Assembly (NCBI GenBank): GCA_022648325.1
Contig: JALCMG010000004.1
Span: forward strand, 1-64,000
From: Olsenella sp.
Lineage (GTDB): Bacteria; Actinomycetota; Coriobacteriia; Coriobacteriales; Atopobiaceae
DNA: 64,000 nt
Reading direction: 5' to 3'
Of this stretch, positions 43,598-51,898 are shown one piece after another. The notes beneath the pieces are model-generated. The model searched no databases and was not told the DNA's origin. It was given only the letters and a program-made list of their open reading frames with translations. The number at the start of each line of letters is the position of its first letter. Within the stretch, counting starts at the first letter, position 1. A program made the translations under genes and the position numbers.

Positions 43598-44749
43598 ATG
43601 GACGTGAAGGAGACCTGCACAGCACTGGAGTTCGCTCGCGAGGTGCGCGAGGAGTCGCTCGAGCTTCTGCGCGCAATCGGCCGCATAGGGGCGCCCACGG
43701 GCGACGAGGGCCGGCGCGCCGAGTTCATAGCCCAATGGCTACGCGACCAGGGCGCAACCGACGTCACCGTAGACGAGGCAAGAAACGTGGTATGCGTCCT
43801 AGGCGATCGCGCGGCACCAGGGCGTGCGGTCTTCTCGGCACACACCGACGTGGTCTTTCCCGACACGGGCGAGCTCCCGCTCACCGAGGACGAGGAGAAC
43901 ATGTATGCCCCGGGAATCGGCGACGATACTGCCTGCCTGGTGACGCTGCTCATGGCAACCAAGTGGTTCTTGCGGCACCAGCCAAAGCTCGACACCTGCG
44001 TCGTTGTCGTGGCTAACTCCGGTGAGGAGGGCTTGGGCAACCTCAAGGGCACCAAGCAGCTCATGCGCGAGGCCACGGCACCGGTGACGGAGCTCACGGC
44101 CCTTGACGCACACTTCCCCGAGGTGGTCACCGAGGCAGTAGGCTCAATGCGCTATCGCATCAGCGTCCACACGCAGGGCGGCCACAGCTGGAAGAACTGG
44201 GGCGCTCCCAACGCAATCGAGCGCCTCGCCCGCATCGTATGCGCGATGTACGACCTTCCGCGCCCTACGGATGCACGCACTACCTGCAACGTTGGACTCA
44301 TTGAGGGGGGCACGACCGTAAACAGCATTGCGAGCGAGGCGTCGTGCCTCTGCGAGTTTCGCTCCACCAGCGAAGCGTGCCTCCAGGAGATGGACGAGAA
44401 GCTCCGCGACCTCGTCGCCCGCGCGGACGCCCGTGACGACATGGATGTCCAGATAAGCGTCATTGGCCGTCGCCCAGCTGCCGGCGACGTGAGCGAGAGC
44501 GCCGAGCGACGTCTCACGCGCCGCTGCGACGAGGCAATCCAGGCAATTCTCGGCATGCGCTCCCGCCATGTGAGCTCCTCGACCGACGCGAACGTGCCGC
44601 TTTCGCTCGGCGTTCCCGCCGTGTGCGTGGGCACCATCGCCGGAGGCCTTCCCCACACGCGTGACGAGTGGATACGCAAGGCGTCCCTCGAGCAGGGCGT
44701 CGCCGTGGCGCTCCTGCTCATGATGGCGCACGTGTTGGAGGAAGGGTAG
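43598..44749 (+). CDS. M20-family metallopeptidase, possible N-acetyl-diaminopimelate deacetylase
   Basis: A 383-residue co-catalytic zinc amidohydrolase. Metal-ligand and catalytic motifs are SAHTDVVFPD, GIGDDTA and NSGEEGLGN with the paired glutamates. The smaller dimerisation domain occupies about residues 185-295. It is divergent from lysA and next to a PatA-like aminotransferase. The acetylase route needs an N-acetyl-LL-diaminopimelate deacetylase of the M20 clan, so that is the contextual candidate; a PepT-like di- or tripeptidase is the alternative. Confidence 0.83.
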   Translation: MDVKETCTALEFAREVREESLELLRAIGRIGAPTGDEGRRAEFIAQWLRDQGATDVTVDEARNVVCVLGDRAAPGRAVFSAHTDVVFPDTGELPLTEDEENMYAPGIGDDTACLVTLLMATKWFLRHQPKLDTCVVVVANSGEEGLGNLKGTKQLMREATAPVTELTALDAHFPEVVTEAVGSMRYRISVHTQGGHSWKNWGAPNAIERLARIVCAMYDLPRPTDARTTCNVGLIEGGTTVNSIASEASCLCEFRSTSEACLQEMDEKLRDLVARADARDDMDVQISVIGRRPAAGDVSESAERRLTRRCDEAIQAILGMRSRHVSSSTDANVPLSLGVPAVCVGTIAGGLPHTRDEWIRKASLEQGVAVALLLMMAHVLEEG

Positions 44750-44784
44750 CGTCCTCGCGGGTCCACGCCGCGCGGTGAGGACGG

Positions 44785-45927
44785 CTACGCCCGAAGCGCG
44801 TCCACAAACCCCGCCAGGCGCTCAAGACCTGTGACGAGGGTCTTCTCGTCCGTGGCGTAGCTCAGCCGCACGTGACCCTCCCCGCCAAAGCACGAACCGG
44901 GCACCAGCGCAACGCCCGCCTCGGTGATGGCACGCTCGCAGAACTCCTCGCTGGAAAGGCCAAGCCCCTCGATGCTGGGAAAGGCGTAGAAGGCCCCGCC
45001 AGGCGTGACGTTGGGAAGGCCCATGCCAGCAAGTGCGCCAAGGGTGATGTCGCGCCGCTTCCTGTAGGAGTCGCGCATGGGCGTCGTGTCCGTCCCCAGG
45101 GCCTCGACGGCGGCATGCTGGAGAAACGCCGGCACCGAGGAGACCGCGTACTGGTGGACCTTGGACATAGCGGCAGCGACCTTCTCGCCAGCGCCAACCC
45201 AGCCAAGGCGCCATCCGGTCATGGCCCAGGGCTTTGAGAAGCTGTTGACAACAACAACCTGCTCAGCAAGCTCGGGATAGAGCGCCGAGAAGCGCCGGCA
45301 GTCGGGCTCGTAGCAAAGCTCGCCGTAGACGTCGTCGCAAATAACGTAGAAGCTGTGCATGCGTGCAGCCTCGGCCACGGCGTCCATGCTCTGACGGCTA
45401 AGCACACACCCCGTTGGGTTGTTTGGGGAGGTGATCACGATGGCCTTGGTGCGTGGCGTGATTGCGCGCAAAAGCGCGCTGGGATCAGTCTGGAAGTCGC
45501 TCGGCGTGGTGTCGAGCTCCACTGGAATGCCGCGCGAGAGCCTCACCAGAGAGTCATAGAGGAGAAACGCTGGAGCGGGGATGATTACCTCGTCACCGGG
45601 ATTGAGGAGCGTGGTCATGGCGCAGAAGAGCGCCTCGGTGGCTCCGTCGGTAACAATTACGTTGCCGGGCGAAAGGGTAACTCCGCGCTTGGCCTCCCAT
45701 GCGCATATGGCCTCGCGTAGCCAGGGGAAGCCGTTGTTGGGAGGGTAGTGCGTAAGGCCGTGATCAAGGTCCTCCCCCACCCTCACTCGTACGTTTGCGG
45801 GGGTCTCCTCACCAGGCTCTCCAAGCGTAAGCGATATGCAGCCGGGAGTTTGCGCGGCAAGCGACGAGAAGCGTCTGATGCCAGAGAGCTTTAGGTCGTC
45901 GAGGGCAGAGTTGAGCGAGAGGGGCAT
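44785..45927 (-). CDS. Class I aminotransferase, PatA-like
   Basis: PLP-dependent aminotransferase of 380 residues, fold type I. It shows the N-terminal SLTLGEPGEETP, the SPNNPTGCV motif with the Asn, DDVYGELCYE, and the PLP lysine in VNSFSKPWAMTGWRLGW. It resembles PatA, which makes N-acetyl-LL-2,6-diaminopimelate or acts on aspartate. Position beside the M20 gene and close to dapH supports a role in the acetylase branch of lysine synthesis. I set the start at 45927 (GGAGGAAACC upstream). Confidence 0.86.
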   Translation of the reverse strand: MPLSLNSALDDLKLSGIRRFSSLAAQTPGCISLTLGEPGEETPANVRVRVGEDLDHGLTHYPPNNGFPWLREAICAWEAKRGVTLSPGNVIVTDGATEALFCAMTTLLNPGDEVIIPAPAFLLYDSLVRLSRGIPVELDTTPSDFQTDPSALLRAITPRTKAIVITSPNNPTGCVLSRQSMDAVAEAARMHSFYVICDDVYGELCYEPDCRRFSALYPELAEQVVVVNSFSKPWAMTGWRLGWVGAGEKVAAAMSKVHQYAVSSVPAFLQHAAVEALGTDTTPMRDSYRKRRDITLGALAGMGLPNVTPGGAFYAFPSIEGLGLSSEEFCERAITEAGVALVPGSCFGGEGHVRLSYATDEKTLVTGLERLAGFVDALRA

Positions 45928-46000
45928 GGTTTCCTCCAAAGGTACGAGGCTGCCCCAAGGGGTTCCGGGGGCGACGCGATGGCGCGACCCTCAGAAGCCT

Positions 46001-46024
46001 AACAAAAAAGGCCCCGAAGGGTCC
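46001..46024 (-). terminator. Terminator after the 74-residue gene
   Basis: On the minus strand GGACCC-TTCG-GGGCC forms a stem with a UUCG tetraloop followed by TTTTTTGTT. It is 63 bp beyond the stop at 46087. A second GC palindrome (CACCGGGGTGCCGGGG near 46060-46076) lies between. Confidence 0.85.
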
Positions 46025-46086
46025 TGCTTGCGAGAAGTGCGATGTCTCTGTCCCTTACAGCACCGGGGTGCCGGGGCGCGTGGCCC

Positions 46087-46311
46087 CTAACCGACCCTGG
46101 TGCACTTGACGAGCAGGTGGGAATCCCCGTGGTTGGCGGCATGGCTCGCGTACCAGCGCTCGATGTCGCGGTAGAGCCACTGAGGGCTATCGGCCTCGAA
46201 GCTACGACGGTGATTGTCAAACGAGGCGGTATACTCGCCGCTCATGAACCAGCCATTCATGCAGGCGTCAAGGACCTTCTTCTGCAACCTGCTTAGGTTC
46301 TTAATCTTCAT
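46087..46311 (-). CDS. Small hypothetical protein, 74 residues
   Basis: I do not recognise this gene. It has an excellent Shine-Dalgarno (AAAGGAGGACTCA before ATG 46311), a terminator and a single small soluble product beginning MKIKNLSRLQKKVLDACMNG. Aromatic residues are frequent in the middle (WLYRDIERWYASHA). The length and the initial two helices suggest a small adaptor or regulator. A perfect 20-bp palindrome lies about 95 bp upstream. Confidence 0.75.
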   Translation of the reverse strand: MKIKNLSRLQKKVLDACMNGWFMSGEYTASFDNHRRSFEADSPQWLYRDIERWYASHAANHGDSHLLVKCTRVG

Positions 46312-46405
46312 TGAGTCCTCCTTTCCTAGCGGTGGTCCAGGTAGATACGGTACCCACCAAAGGAAAGCGGTATGTTGCTGCATAGGAAACTACACATAAC
46401 GACTA

Positions 46406-46425
46406 CAACTTGTTTGAACAAGTTG
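46406..46425. promoter_or_regulatory. Perfect 20-bp palindrome upstream of the small gene
   Basis: CAACTTGTT-TG-AACAAGTTG is an exact inverted repeat (9-bp arms). It lies 95-114 bp upstream of the gene at 46311 and 44-63 bp downstream of the stop of the gene at 46469, in a short AT-rich gap. A dimeric repressor site is the simplest reading. Confidence 0.5.
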
Positions 46426-46468
46426 TTAGCCCAGCGTAAGCGGGTTGTATCGGTAATGAAAAGACACC

Positions 46469-46933
46469 TTAGCGAAGCCTCTCAAGCCGGTCGAGCGCCT
46501 CTCGCACGGCGTCGCGCGCGGCATCAACGCGATTGTGGGCGTCTTCAATCTTCCCCTGGACGACGATGTCCGAGATCGCACCGTCAAAGACGAAGTCCGC
46601 AAACGTCCAGCCACGGCCAATGTCGACCTTGAGCCCCGAGACCTCCCGAACGTCCGAGAGCTCGCGTGAGAAGGCCGCGAGCGACGACTGCGCCTCGCGC
46701 AGCGCATCCTGTGCCTCGCCAATACGCTGGTGCTTTGCCAAGCCCGAGATGAGACCGCCGCCAAAGATATCAAGCATTCCCCACCCGGAGGCGCTGCTCA
46801 GGCACTTTGCCGCCCTATCGAGGCACGAGAGGGCCTTCCTTCCTGCAGTGATTGCCTCCTCGACCTCACGCTGGGGGTCGAAGTCCTCCCCTGGTACCTC
46901 GTAGCTGGGGTAGTTCTCGCTGTCTCGACCCAT
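46469..46933 (-). CDS. Hypothetical protein with alanine-rich helices
   Basis: Unrecognised 154-residue protein. The N-terminal third is acidic (DSENYPSYEVPGEDFDPQRE). A glycine-rich turn, WGMLDIFGGGLISGL, separates two long amphipathic helices (about 24-48 and 70-100), and the C-terminal helix (AHNRVDAARDAVREALDRLE) may form a coiled coil. No signal peptide or clear transmembrane segment is seen. It is divergent from the LysR gene. Possible relatives include uncharacterised Gram-positive proteins near envelope genes; I make no functional claim. Confidence 0.7.
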   Translation of the reverse strand: MGRDSENYPSYEVPGEDFDPQREVEEAITAGRKALSCLDRAAKCLSSASGWGMLDIFGGGLISGLAKHQRIGEAQDALREAQSSLAAFSRELSDVREVSGLKVDIGRGWTFADFVFDGAISDIVVQGKIEDAHNRVDAARDAVREALDRLERLR

Positions 46934-47137
46934 GCTGACCTCATTCTCCGTATATGCCGACCATGTGCGTTGGGTGCCTCTATCGTCCTCATTCTACCCG
47001 GCCCATAGCGCCAGGGCCCATCGATGTCATCTTGTGCGTACATGTCTAACCAAGACGCCATACAATTCTCGTATGAACGACTGCACGAAGCGCTGCTTCG
47101 GAAGCGGTTCGCGCGCGGCACAAAGCGGGAGGAACAC

Positions 47138-48004
47138 GTGAATCTCAAGCAGCTGGAGTACTTCGTCGCCATTGCCGAGGAACATCAGATAACAGCGGCC
47201 GCACGCCGCCTGCACATATCGCAGCCGCCGCTCTCCTACGAGCTGGCGCAGCTTGAGCGCGAGCTTGGAACCACACTCGTGCGGAGAGGTCCGCGCTCAG
47301 CCACACTCACAGACGCCGGGAAGCTCCTCTATGAGCGGGCCATGCGCATTCTTGCGCTTACGCAGGCTACGAAACGTGACGTCGAAGGCGTGGGCAAGGG
47401 CATGACGGGCGTGCTCACGCTGGGGGTCGACTCGTCGTGCGCGGGGTCGGTCCTGGGGTCTAGGCTCTCCGAGCTGGCATCGGCGCCAGACGTCTCGGTG
47501 GAGCTTCGCGAGGGCACCACGCCGCAGGTGCTCGAGATGCTCGAGGGTGGCGTGGTTGATATCGGCGTTGTGCGTACGCCGTTCGCCAGCGGTGGCCTGC
47601 GCTGCCGCTACGCAAAGAACGAGCGTATGCTTGCCATCATGCCACCGGCGCTCGAGGTGGGGGACGAGGTGGAGGTCACCTGTGCGCAGCTCTCTAGTGT
47701 CCCCATAGTGCTCGCTCGTTGCCTCGAGCCGCTGGTACATACCGCATTTAGCGAGGCAAAGGCTGATCTCTCAAAAAGATGCATGGTCGATGACGAGCGA
47801 ACCGCCTGTACCTGGGCCCGCGGCGGTATGGGAGTCGCCATCATCTCCGAGACGTTGCTGTCGGTCACCGACACGGGAGACTGCTACATAAAGGCGATTG
47901 CCGAGAAGAGCCTCTCCACGCGACAGGCGGTGGTCTGGAAGGCAGACCGATACATGTCACCGCTTGCGCAAAGGTGCTTGGCTCTTCTCGGCGATCTGGG
48001 ATAG
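47138..48004 (+). CDS. LysR-family transcriptional regulator
   Basis: A 288-residue LysR-type regulator: an N-terminal winged helix (LKQLEYFVAIAEEHQITAAA, then RRLHISQPPLSYELAQLERE) and a C-terminal two-domain effector-binding fold (about 90-288). I chose the GTG at 47138 because GGGAGG lies just upstream and the HTH begins at once; the frame is open to 47024. It is convergent with tatA. The genes it controls are not evident; it is divergent from the unknown gene at 46469-46933, a common arrangement for LysR targets. Confidence 0.92.
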   Translation: MNLKQLEYFVAIAEEHQITAAARRLHISQPPLSYELAQLERELGTTLVRRGPRSATLTDAGKLLYERAMRILALTQATKRDVEGVGKGMTGVLTLGVDSSCAGSVLGSRLSELASAPDVSVELREGTTPQVLEMLEGGVVDIGVVRTPFASGGLRCRYAKNERMLAIMPPALEVGDEVEVTCAQLSSVPIVLARCLEPLVHTAFSEAKADLSKRCMVDDERTACTWARGGMGVAIISETLLSVTDTGDCYIKAIAEKSLSTRQAVVWKADRYMSPLAQRCLALLGDLG

Positions 48005-48057
48005 GGAGCCGGGCGGAGGAAGGAGGCCGTCCGGCTGGGGAAGCTGGTTTCGCTAGC

Positions 48058-48306
48058 TTACTTGGCGTCCGTTGCGATGTCTGCGTCGCCGGGGTCGGCG
48101 ACGACCTCCTCGACGTTCTCGGAGGAGCTAGCCTTCTCGGCCTCGGCGACGGGCTTGTCATCATCGCCCTCCTCCATGCCCTCGCGGACATTCTTTACGG
48201 TCTTACCAATGGCGGAACCGAGCTTGGGGAGGTTCTTGGGCCCAAAGATAACCAGGACAACCAAGAGGATGACGAGAAGCTCGGGAACTCCCATACCAAG
48301 AATCAT
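48058..48306 (-). CDS. tatA: Twin-arginine translocase subunit TatA/E
   Basis: An 82-residue membrane protein: a short N-terminal helix with GVPELLVILLVVLVIFGP, the hinge KNLPKLGSAIGK, an amphipathic helix and an acidic tail. These are the defining parts of TatA, which forms the protein-conducting part of the Tat pathway. The ATG at 48306 has AGGAGG upstream. No tatC is present in the window. A Tat-type signal occurs on the binding protein at 12506-13537. Confidence 0.93.
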   Translation of the reverse strand: MILGMGVPELLVILLVVLVIFGPKNLPKLGSAIGKTVKNVREGMEEGDDDKPVAEAEKASSSENVEEVVADPGDADIATDAK

Positions 48307-48568
48307 TGCGTGCCTCCTAGTGCAACGTGCGATTGGGCACGGCTCCTGCCGCAGCCCTCTTGCAGCACGTCGTGGGGCGCGCCGCCTTGCAGGTATGATG
48401 GTAGGCTTGCCGGATGGATAGGTAAAATACATTTTGGTTGGCAGTCCCATACAGAGCTTGTATATGGCAATGGGATGACCACTCTTGGCACCACGGGTGC
48501 GTGACGTCTCGTCGCGCCCACCCTACAATGTTTGAGGGCATTTGCACCGTACACGAAAGGAGCCACGT

Positions 48569-49381
48569 ATGGCAGAGCTTCCGCAGGCCGAAATCGGCAT
48601 CTTTGGCGGGTCTGGGTTCTACAGCCTCTTCGAGGGCGATTACGAGGAGGTCTCCCTCGACACGCGTTGGGGCCAGCCCTCCGATGTCTACACCGTGGGC
48701 ACCATTGGCGGCCGCAGGGTCGCGTTTCTCCCCCGCCACGGCCACAAGCATACCTTCGCGCCCGGCGAGGTCAACTACCGCGCCAACCTCTGGGGCATGC
48801 GTGAGCTGGGCGTGAAGCAGGTCATCGGGCCCTGCTCGGTGGGCTCGCTCTCACTCGACATCCATCCCGGCGACTTCGTGATCTGCGACCAGTTCGTCGA
48901 CAGGACAAAGGGCCGCGCTGACACGTTCTTCACGCACGACCTGGGCCTGGGAGTGCAGCACCTCTCCGCAGCCCACCCCTACTGCGAGACCATGCGCAAG
49001 GTCGCTGTCGAGAAGTGCCGCGAGCTGGGCATCCCCGTCCACGACGGCGGCACCGTGGTCACCGTCCAGGGGCCGCGCTTCTCGACCACCGCAGAGAGCG
49101 AGTGGTTCCAGAAGATGGGCTGGTCGGTTGTAAACATGACGCAGTACCCCGAGGCGTGGCTCGCGCGCGAGCTTGGCATGCACTACGTTAACGTGAGCCT
49201 TGTCACCGACTACGACTCCGGCCTGGGCAAGTACGCCGCAGTCACCAACGATGGCGTGCTGCGCGTCTTCAACGAGAACCTCCACCTGCTGCGCAAGCTC
49301 ATCGAGGCCATGGTCCCGGCGCTGCCCGCGACCATCGACGACGACTGCACGGGAAGCGCGGCACTCTTCGAGCGCCTGTAG
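48569..49381 (+). CDS. mtnP: 5'-methylthioadenosine phosphorylase family
   Basis: A 270-residue purine-nucleoside-phosphorylase-type enzyme that splits 5'-methylthioadenosine (or the inosine analogue) with phosphate in methionine salvage. It starts IGIFGGSGFYSLF, with the phosphate-binding PRHGHKHTFAPGEVNYRAN, and the substrate loop VVNMTQYPEAWLARE with the MT..PE pattern. The ATG at 48569 follows GAAAGGAGCC. A strong bidirectional terminator follows. The exact base specificity (adenine or hypoxanthine) is not settled by sequence. Confidence 0.92.
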   Translation: MAELPQAEIGIFGGSGFYSLFEGDYEEVSLDTRWGQPSDVYTVGTIGGRRVAFLPRHGHKHTFAPGEVNYRANLWGMRELGVKQVIGPCSVGSLSLDIHPGDFVICDQFVDRTKGRADTFFTHDLGLGVQHLSAAHPYCETMRKVAVEKCRELGIPVHDGGTVVTVQGPRFSTTAESEWFQKMGWSVVNMTQYPEAWLARELGMHYVNVSLVTDYDSGLGKYAAVTNDGVLRVFNENLHLLRKLIEAMVPALPATIDDDCTGSAALFERL

Positions 49382-49445
49382 AGACCTGCCCGGCAACGTG
49401 CTGTGCGCCGCATGTCGCCGGAAAGCCCCAAATGATACAGATTGC

Positions 49446-49490
49446 AACAAAAATGGCCCTCCGGCGACCAAATGCCGGAGGGCTTGTTTT
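49446..49490. terminator. Bidirectional terminator between mtnP and the ACT gene
   Basis: GCCCTCCGGC (49456-49465) pairs perfectly with GCCGGAGGGC (49474-49483). TTGTTTT follows on the plus strand, and the minus strand runs into CATTTTTGTTG, so it can stop both convergent transcripts. Confidence 0.9.
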
Positions 49491-49567
49491 GAACGAAATT
49501 GCAACATATCCCGCTCTTCGGCGAGCAGATCTCCGACGAGCGGTGCCACCAAATGCGGAGTTCGAGG

Positions 49568-49996
49568 CTAGTCCAGCTCGCCCTCTTCGAGGATCTGGAA
49601 GCCCGCCCGCTCGATGGCGAAGACCGCCTCGGCGGCCTGCGCCGGATCCGTAACCTTGAGGGCAAAGATGGCGTTGCCGTCCTGGTGCGAGAAGCAGTAC
49701 CCGTACCCCACCGAGATGTCCGCCTCGTCGAGCGTCTCGAGGAGCTCTGCCAAGCCGCCGGGGCGGTTTGGCACTGCGACGGCGGTGACCTTGGTCACGC
49801 GAGCCCGGTAGCCAGCCGCATCGAGTGCGGCCTTGGCCTTGTCGGCCTCGTTGCACACGATGCGTACCAGGCCATACTCCGGTGTGTCGGCGATCGAGAG
49901 GGCGCTCATGTTGACGCCCGCGTCCGCGAGGCAGCGGCAGAGCGCCGCCAGACGTCCCTTGTCGTTCTCGAGAAAGACCGAGATCTGCTTGATCAT
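49568..49996 (-). CDS. Tandem ACT-domain protein
   Basis: A 142-residue regulatory protein made of two ACT domains (about 1-65 and 68-138), each with a beta-alpha-beta-beta-alpha-beta pattern: KQISVFLENDKGRLAALCRC and TAVAVPNRPGGLAELLETL. Such proteins bind amino acids or aromatic acids. It directly follows the PaaK-type ligase (TGATG overlap). Tandem ACT proteins are regular partners of phenylacetate-CoA-ligase homologues in anaerobes and presumably sense the aryl acid, though this has not been shown here. Confidence 0.9.
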   Translation of the reverse strand: MIKQISVFLENDKGRLAALCRCLADAGVNMSALSIADTPEYGLVRIVCNEADKAKAALDAAGYRARVTKVTAVAVPNRPGGLAELLETLDEADISVGYGYCFSHQDGNAIFALKVTDPAQAAEAVFAIERAGFQILEEGELD

Positions 49997-51339
49997 CACT
50001 TAATCCCCTTCCTCGTGTCGATGACGCGCTTGGCCTTGCCGGTGCTGCGCGAGATGGACTTGGGCTCGACGATGCGAACCTTGATGCCTACAGAGAGGTC
50101 GGTCTTGAGACGTGCGGAGATCTGGCGCTGCAGGGACTCGATTGCGCCCGTCTGGTCGAAGTCGAAGTCGGGGTTGGCCTCGGCCTTGAGGGTGACCACG
50201 TCGAGCGAGCGCTCGTCGGTCCCGACCTCAATCTGGTACCAGCTCGAGACCTGGTCGAAGGTCTTCATGACGTCCTCTATCTGCGACGGGAAGACGTTCA
50301 CGCCGCGGATGATGAGCATGTCGTCGGTACGGCCGTGCAGGCGGTCAATCCGCTTGTGGGTGCAGCCGCAGGGGCACTCGCCGGGCAGGATGCGCGTGAT
50401 GTCGCGCGTGCGGTAGCGCACGACGGGCGACGCTTCGCGGTCGAGCGTGGTGAGGACGAGCTCTCCCCACTCGCCGTCGGGCAGGCGCTTGCCGGTGGCA
50501 GGGTCGATGATCTCGGCGAAGAAGTGGTCCTCGGCAAGGTGAAGGCCATCCTGCTCGAGGCATTCGCACGCGACACCGGGTCCCATGGTCTCGGTAAGGC
50601 CGTAGATGTCGAGTACCTTGTAGTTGAGCTTGCGCTCGAGCTCTGCATGGAAGTTGTCGGAGAAGGGCTCGGCGCCATGGATTCCGGCTTTGAGGTGGAA
50701 GTCACGGGAGGGGTCAAGCCCCATCTCGAGCGCCGTGTCGGCGATGTGCATGGCATAGCTGGGCGTGCAGCAGAGGATGGTAGTGCCCATCTCGCGCAGG
50801 ATGCGAATCTGGCGCTCGGTGTTACCGGCAGAGGCGGGGATGACCGTGGCGCCAGAGGAGAGCGCGCCATAGTGGGCGCCCAGGCCGCCCGTAAAGAGGC
50901 CGTAGCCATAGGCAACCTGCACCACGTCTTCTGCGCCGCCACCCGCGAAGCGGATGCCGCGCGCAAAGCAGTCGGACCAGAAGTCAAGGTCGTGCTGGGT
51001 GTAGGCACCAAGTGTAGCCACGCCCGTGGTGCCGGAGGACATGTGGATCTCGCGCACGTCAGAGAGGGGTACGGCAAGCATGCCGTAGGGAGCGGCGTCG
51101 CGAAGATCCTGCTTGGTTACGAAGGGCGCAGAAGCAAGGTCATCAAGGGACGCAAGGTGATATGGGTCGAAGCCCGCCTCGTCAAAGGAGCGCTTGTAAA
51201 AAGGGATGCGCTCATAGCAGTTGGCTAGTGTGCGCCGCACGCCTTCGAGCTGCATCTCTTCAAGCTTCTCGTGCGGGAGGTGCGTAACATCCACCCCCGA
51301 GTCATCGGTAGCCGCTGCGCCGTCGTGCTCGCCCGCCAT
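49996..51339 (-). CDS. Phenylacetate-CoA ligase family protein (PaaK-type)
   Basis: AMP-forming acyl-CoA synthetase, 447 residues. The adenylation motif is SSGTTGVATLGAYT, followed by YGLTETMGPG and GELVLTTLDREASPVVRYRT, with the C-terminal domain hinge at TDDMLIIRGVNVFPSQIE. Homologues activate phenylacetate, indoleacetate or related aryl acids with CoA. Start ATG 51339 (AAGGCGG upstream). It is paired with a tandem ACT protein. No downstream ring-degradation genes are in the window, so the CoA ester may serve biosynthesis, detoxification or amino-acid fermentation. Confidence 0.92.
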   Translation of the reverse strand: MAGEHDGAAATDDSGVDVTHLPHEKLEEMQLEGVRRTLANCYERIPFYKRSFDEAGFDPYHLASLDDLASAPFVTKQDLRDAAPYGMLAVPLSDVREIHMSSGTTGVATLGAYTQHDLDFWSDCFARGIRFAGGGAEDVVQVAYGYGLFTGGLGAHYGALSSGATVIPASAGNTERQIRILREMGTTILCCTPSYAMHIADTALEMGLDPSRDFHLKAGIHGAEPFSDNFHAELERKLNYKVLDIYGLTETMGPGVACECLEQDGLHLAEDHFFAEIIDPATGKRLPDGEWGELVLTTLDREASPVVRYRTRDITRILPGECPCGCTHKRIDRLHGRTDDMLIIRGVNVFPSQIEDVMKTFDQVSSWYQIEVGTDERSLDVVTLKAEANPDFDFDQTGAIESLQRQISARLKTDLSVGIKVRIVEPKSISRSTGKAKRVIDTRKGIK

Positions 51340-51898
51340 GCCAAACCGCCTTTCTGGCCAGCCTACGCTGGTCAAGACACCCAGCGTTTGCATCTATTGT
51401 CACTCAGGTCCCGCCCTCTGTAGAGAGGGCGTCCGTGAGCGCACTTTATCACAGGAGAGCATTACCGCGAGAGCTGGGGGAACGCGCTGGGGCAAAGTTC
51501 GTCGCCGCCTCCGCATGCCTCTGTTTGCACAAAATGCCTTTATCTAACAGAAAAAGCGGAGTCGACGCATAAAAGCGCGATATCTAGCATGACCTTCGGG
51601 CAATTGAAATCAATTATTTAACCATAGTTGCGCCGAGATGCATATTCGCTACATAATACGCAATCTTCTGCAAGTTTGATTGAATCATTGATATTGTTCT
51701 GCGATAACCCTTGTTAGATAGGGCGTTCTTGTGCACCCGAGTCCCAAATCCTTGTTAGATAGAGCGATTTTGTGCATTGGCAGCCAGTCGTGAGACGCCG
51801 AGCGAGGTCTTTCGACGCAATGTCGGCTTTGAACCTCAGCGGCCCCTACCGCCGCGCGTCACCGCTATAGTGGATTCCGAGAACACGGGGAGGAACTC
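51340..51898. other. AT-rich intergenic region with four copies of a 25-bp motif
   Basis: No supported gene lies in this 559-bp gap. Bases 51340-51520 look like ordinary leader of the PaaK gene. From 51521 to 51780 the composition turns AT-rich and contains the repeats listed separately. 51781-51898 is the leader of the GNAT gene. Confidence 0.8.
51526..51776. repeat. Four copies of a 25-bp motif in a mirrored arrangement
   Basis: Copies at 51526-51550 and 51566-51590 (minus orientation) and at 51711-51735 and 51752-51776 (plus orientation). Reading outward the plus copies start TTGTTAGATAG and end TGTGCA; the minus copies are the reverse complement with a few changes. Spacing is 40-41 bp within each pair. 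The two pairs face away from an AT-rich centre (51591-51710). Confidence 0.85.
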
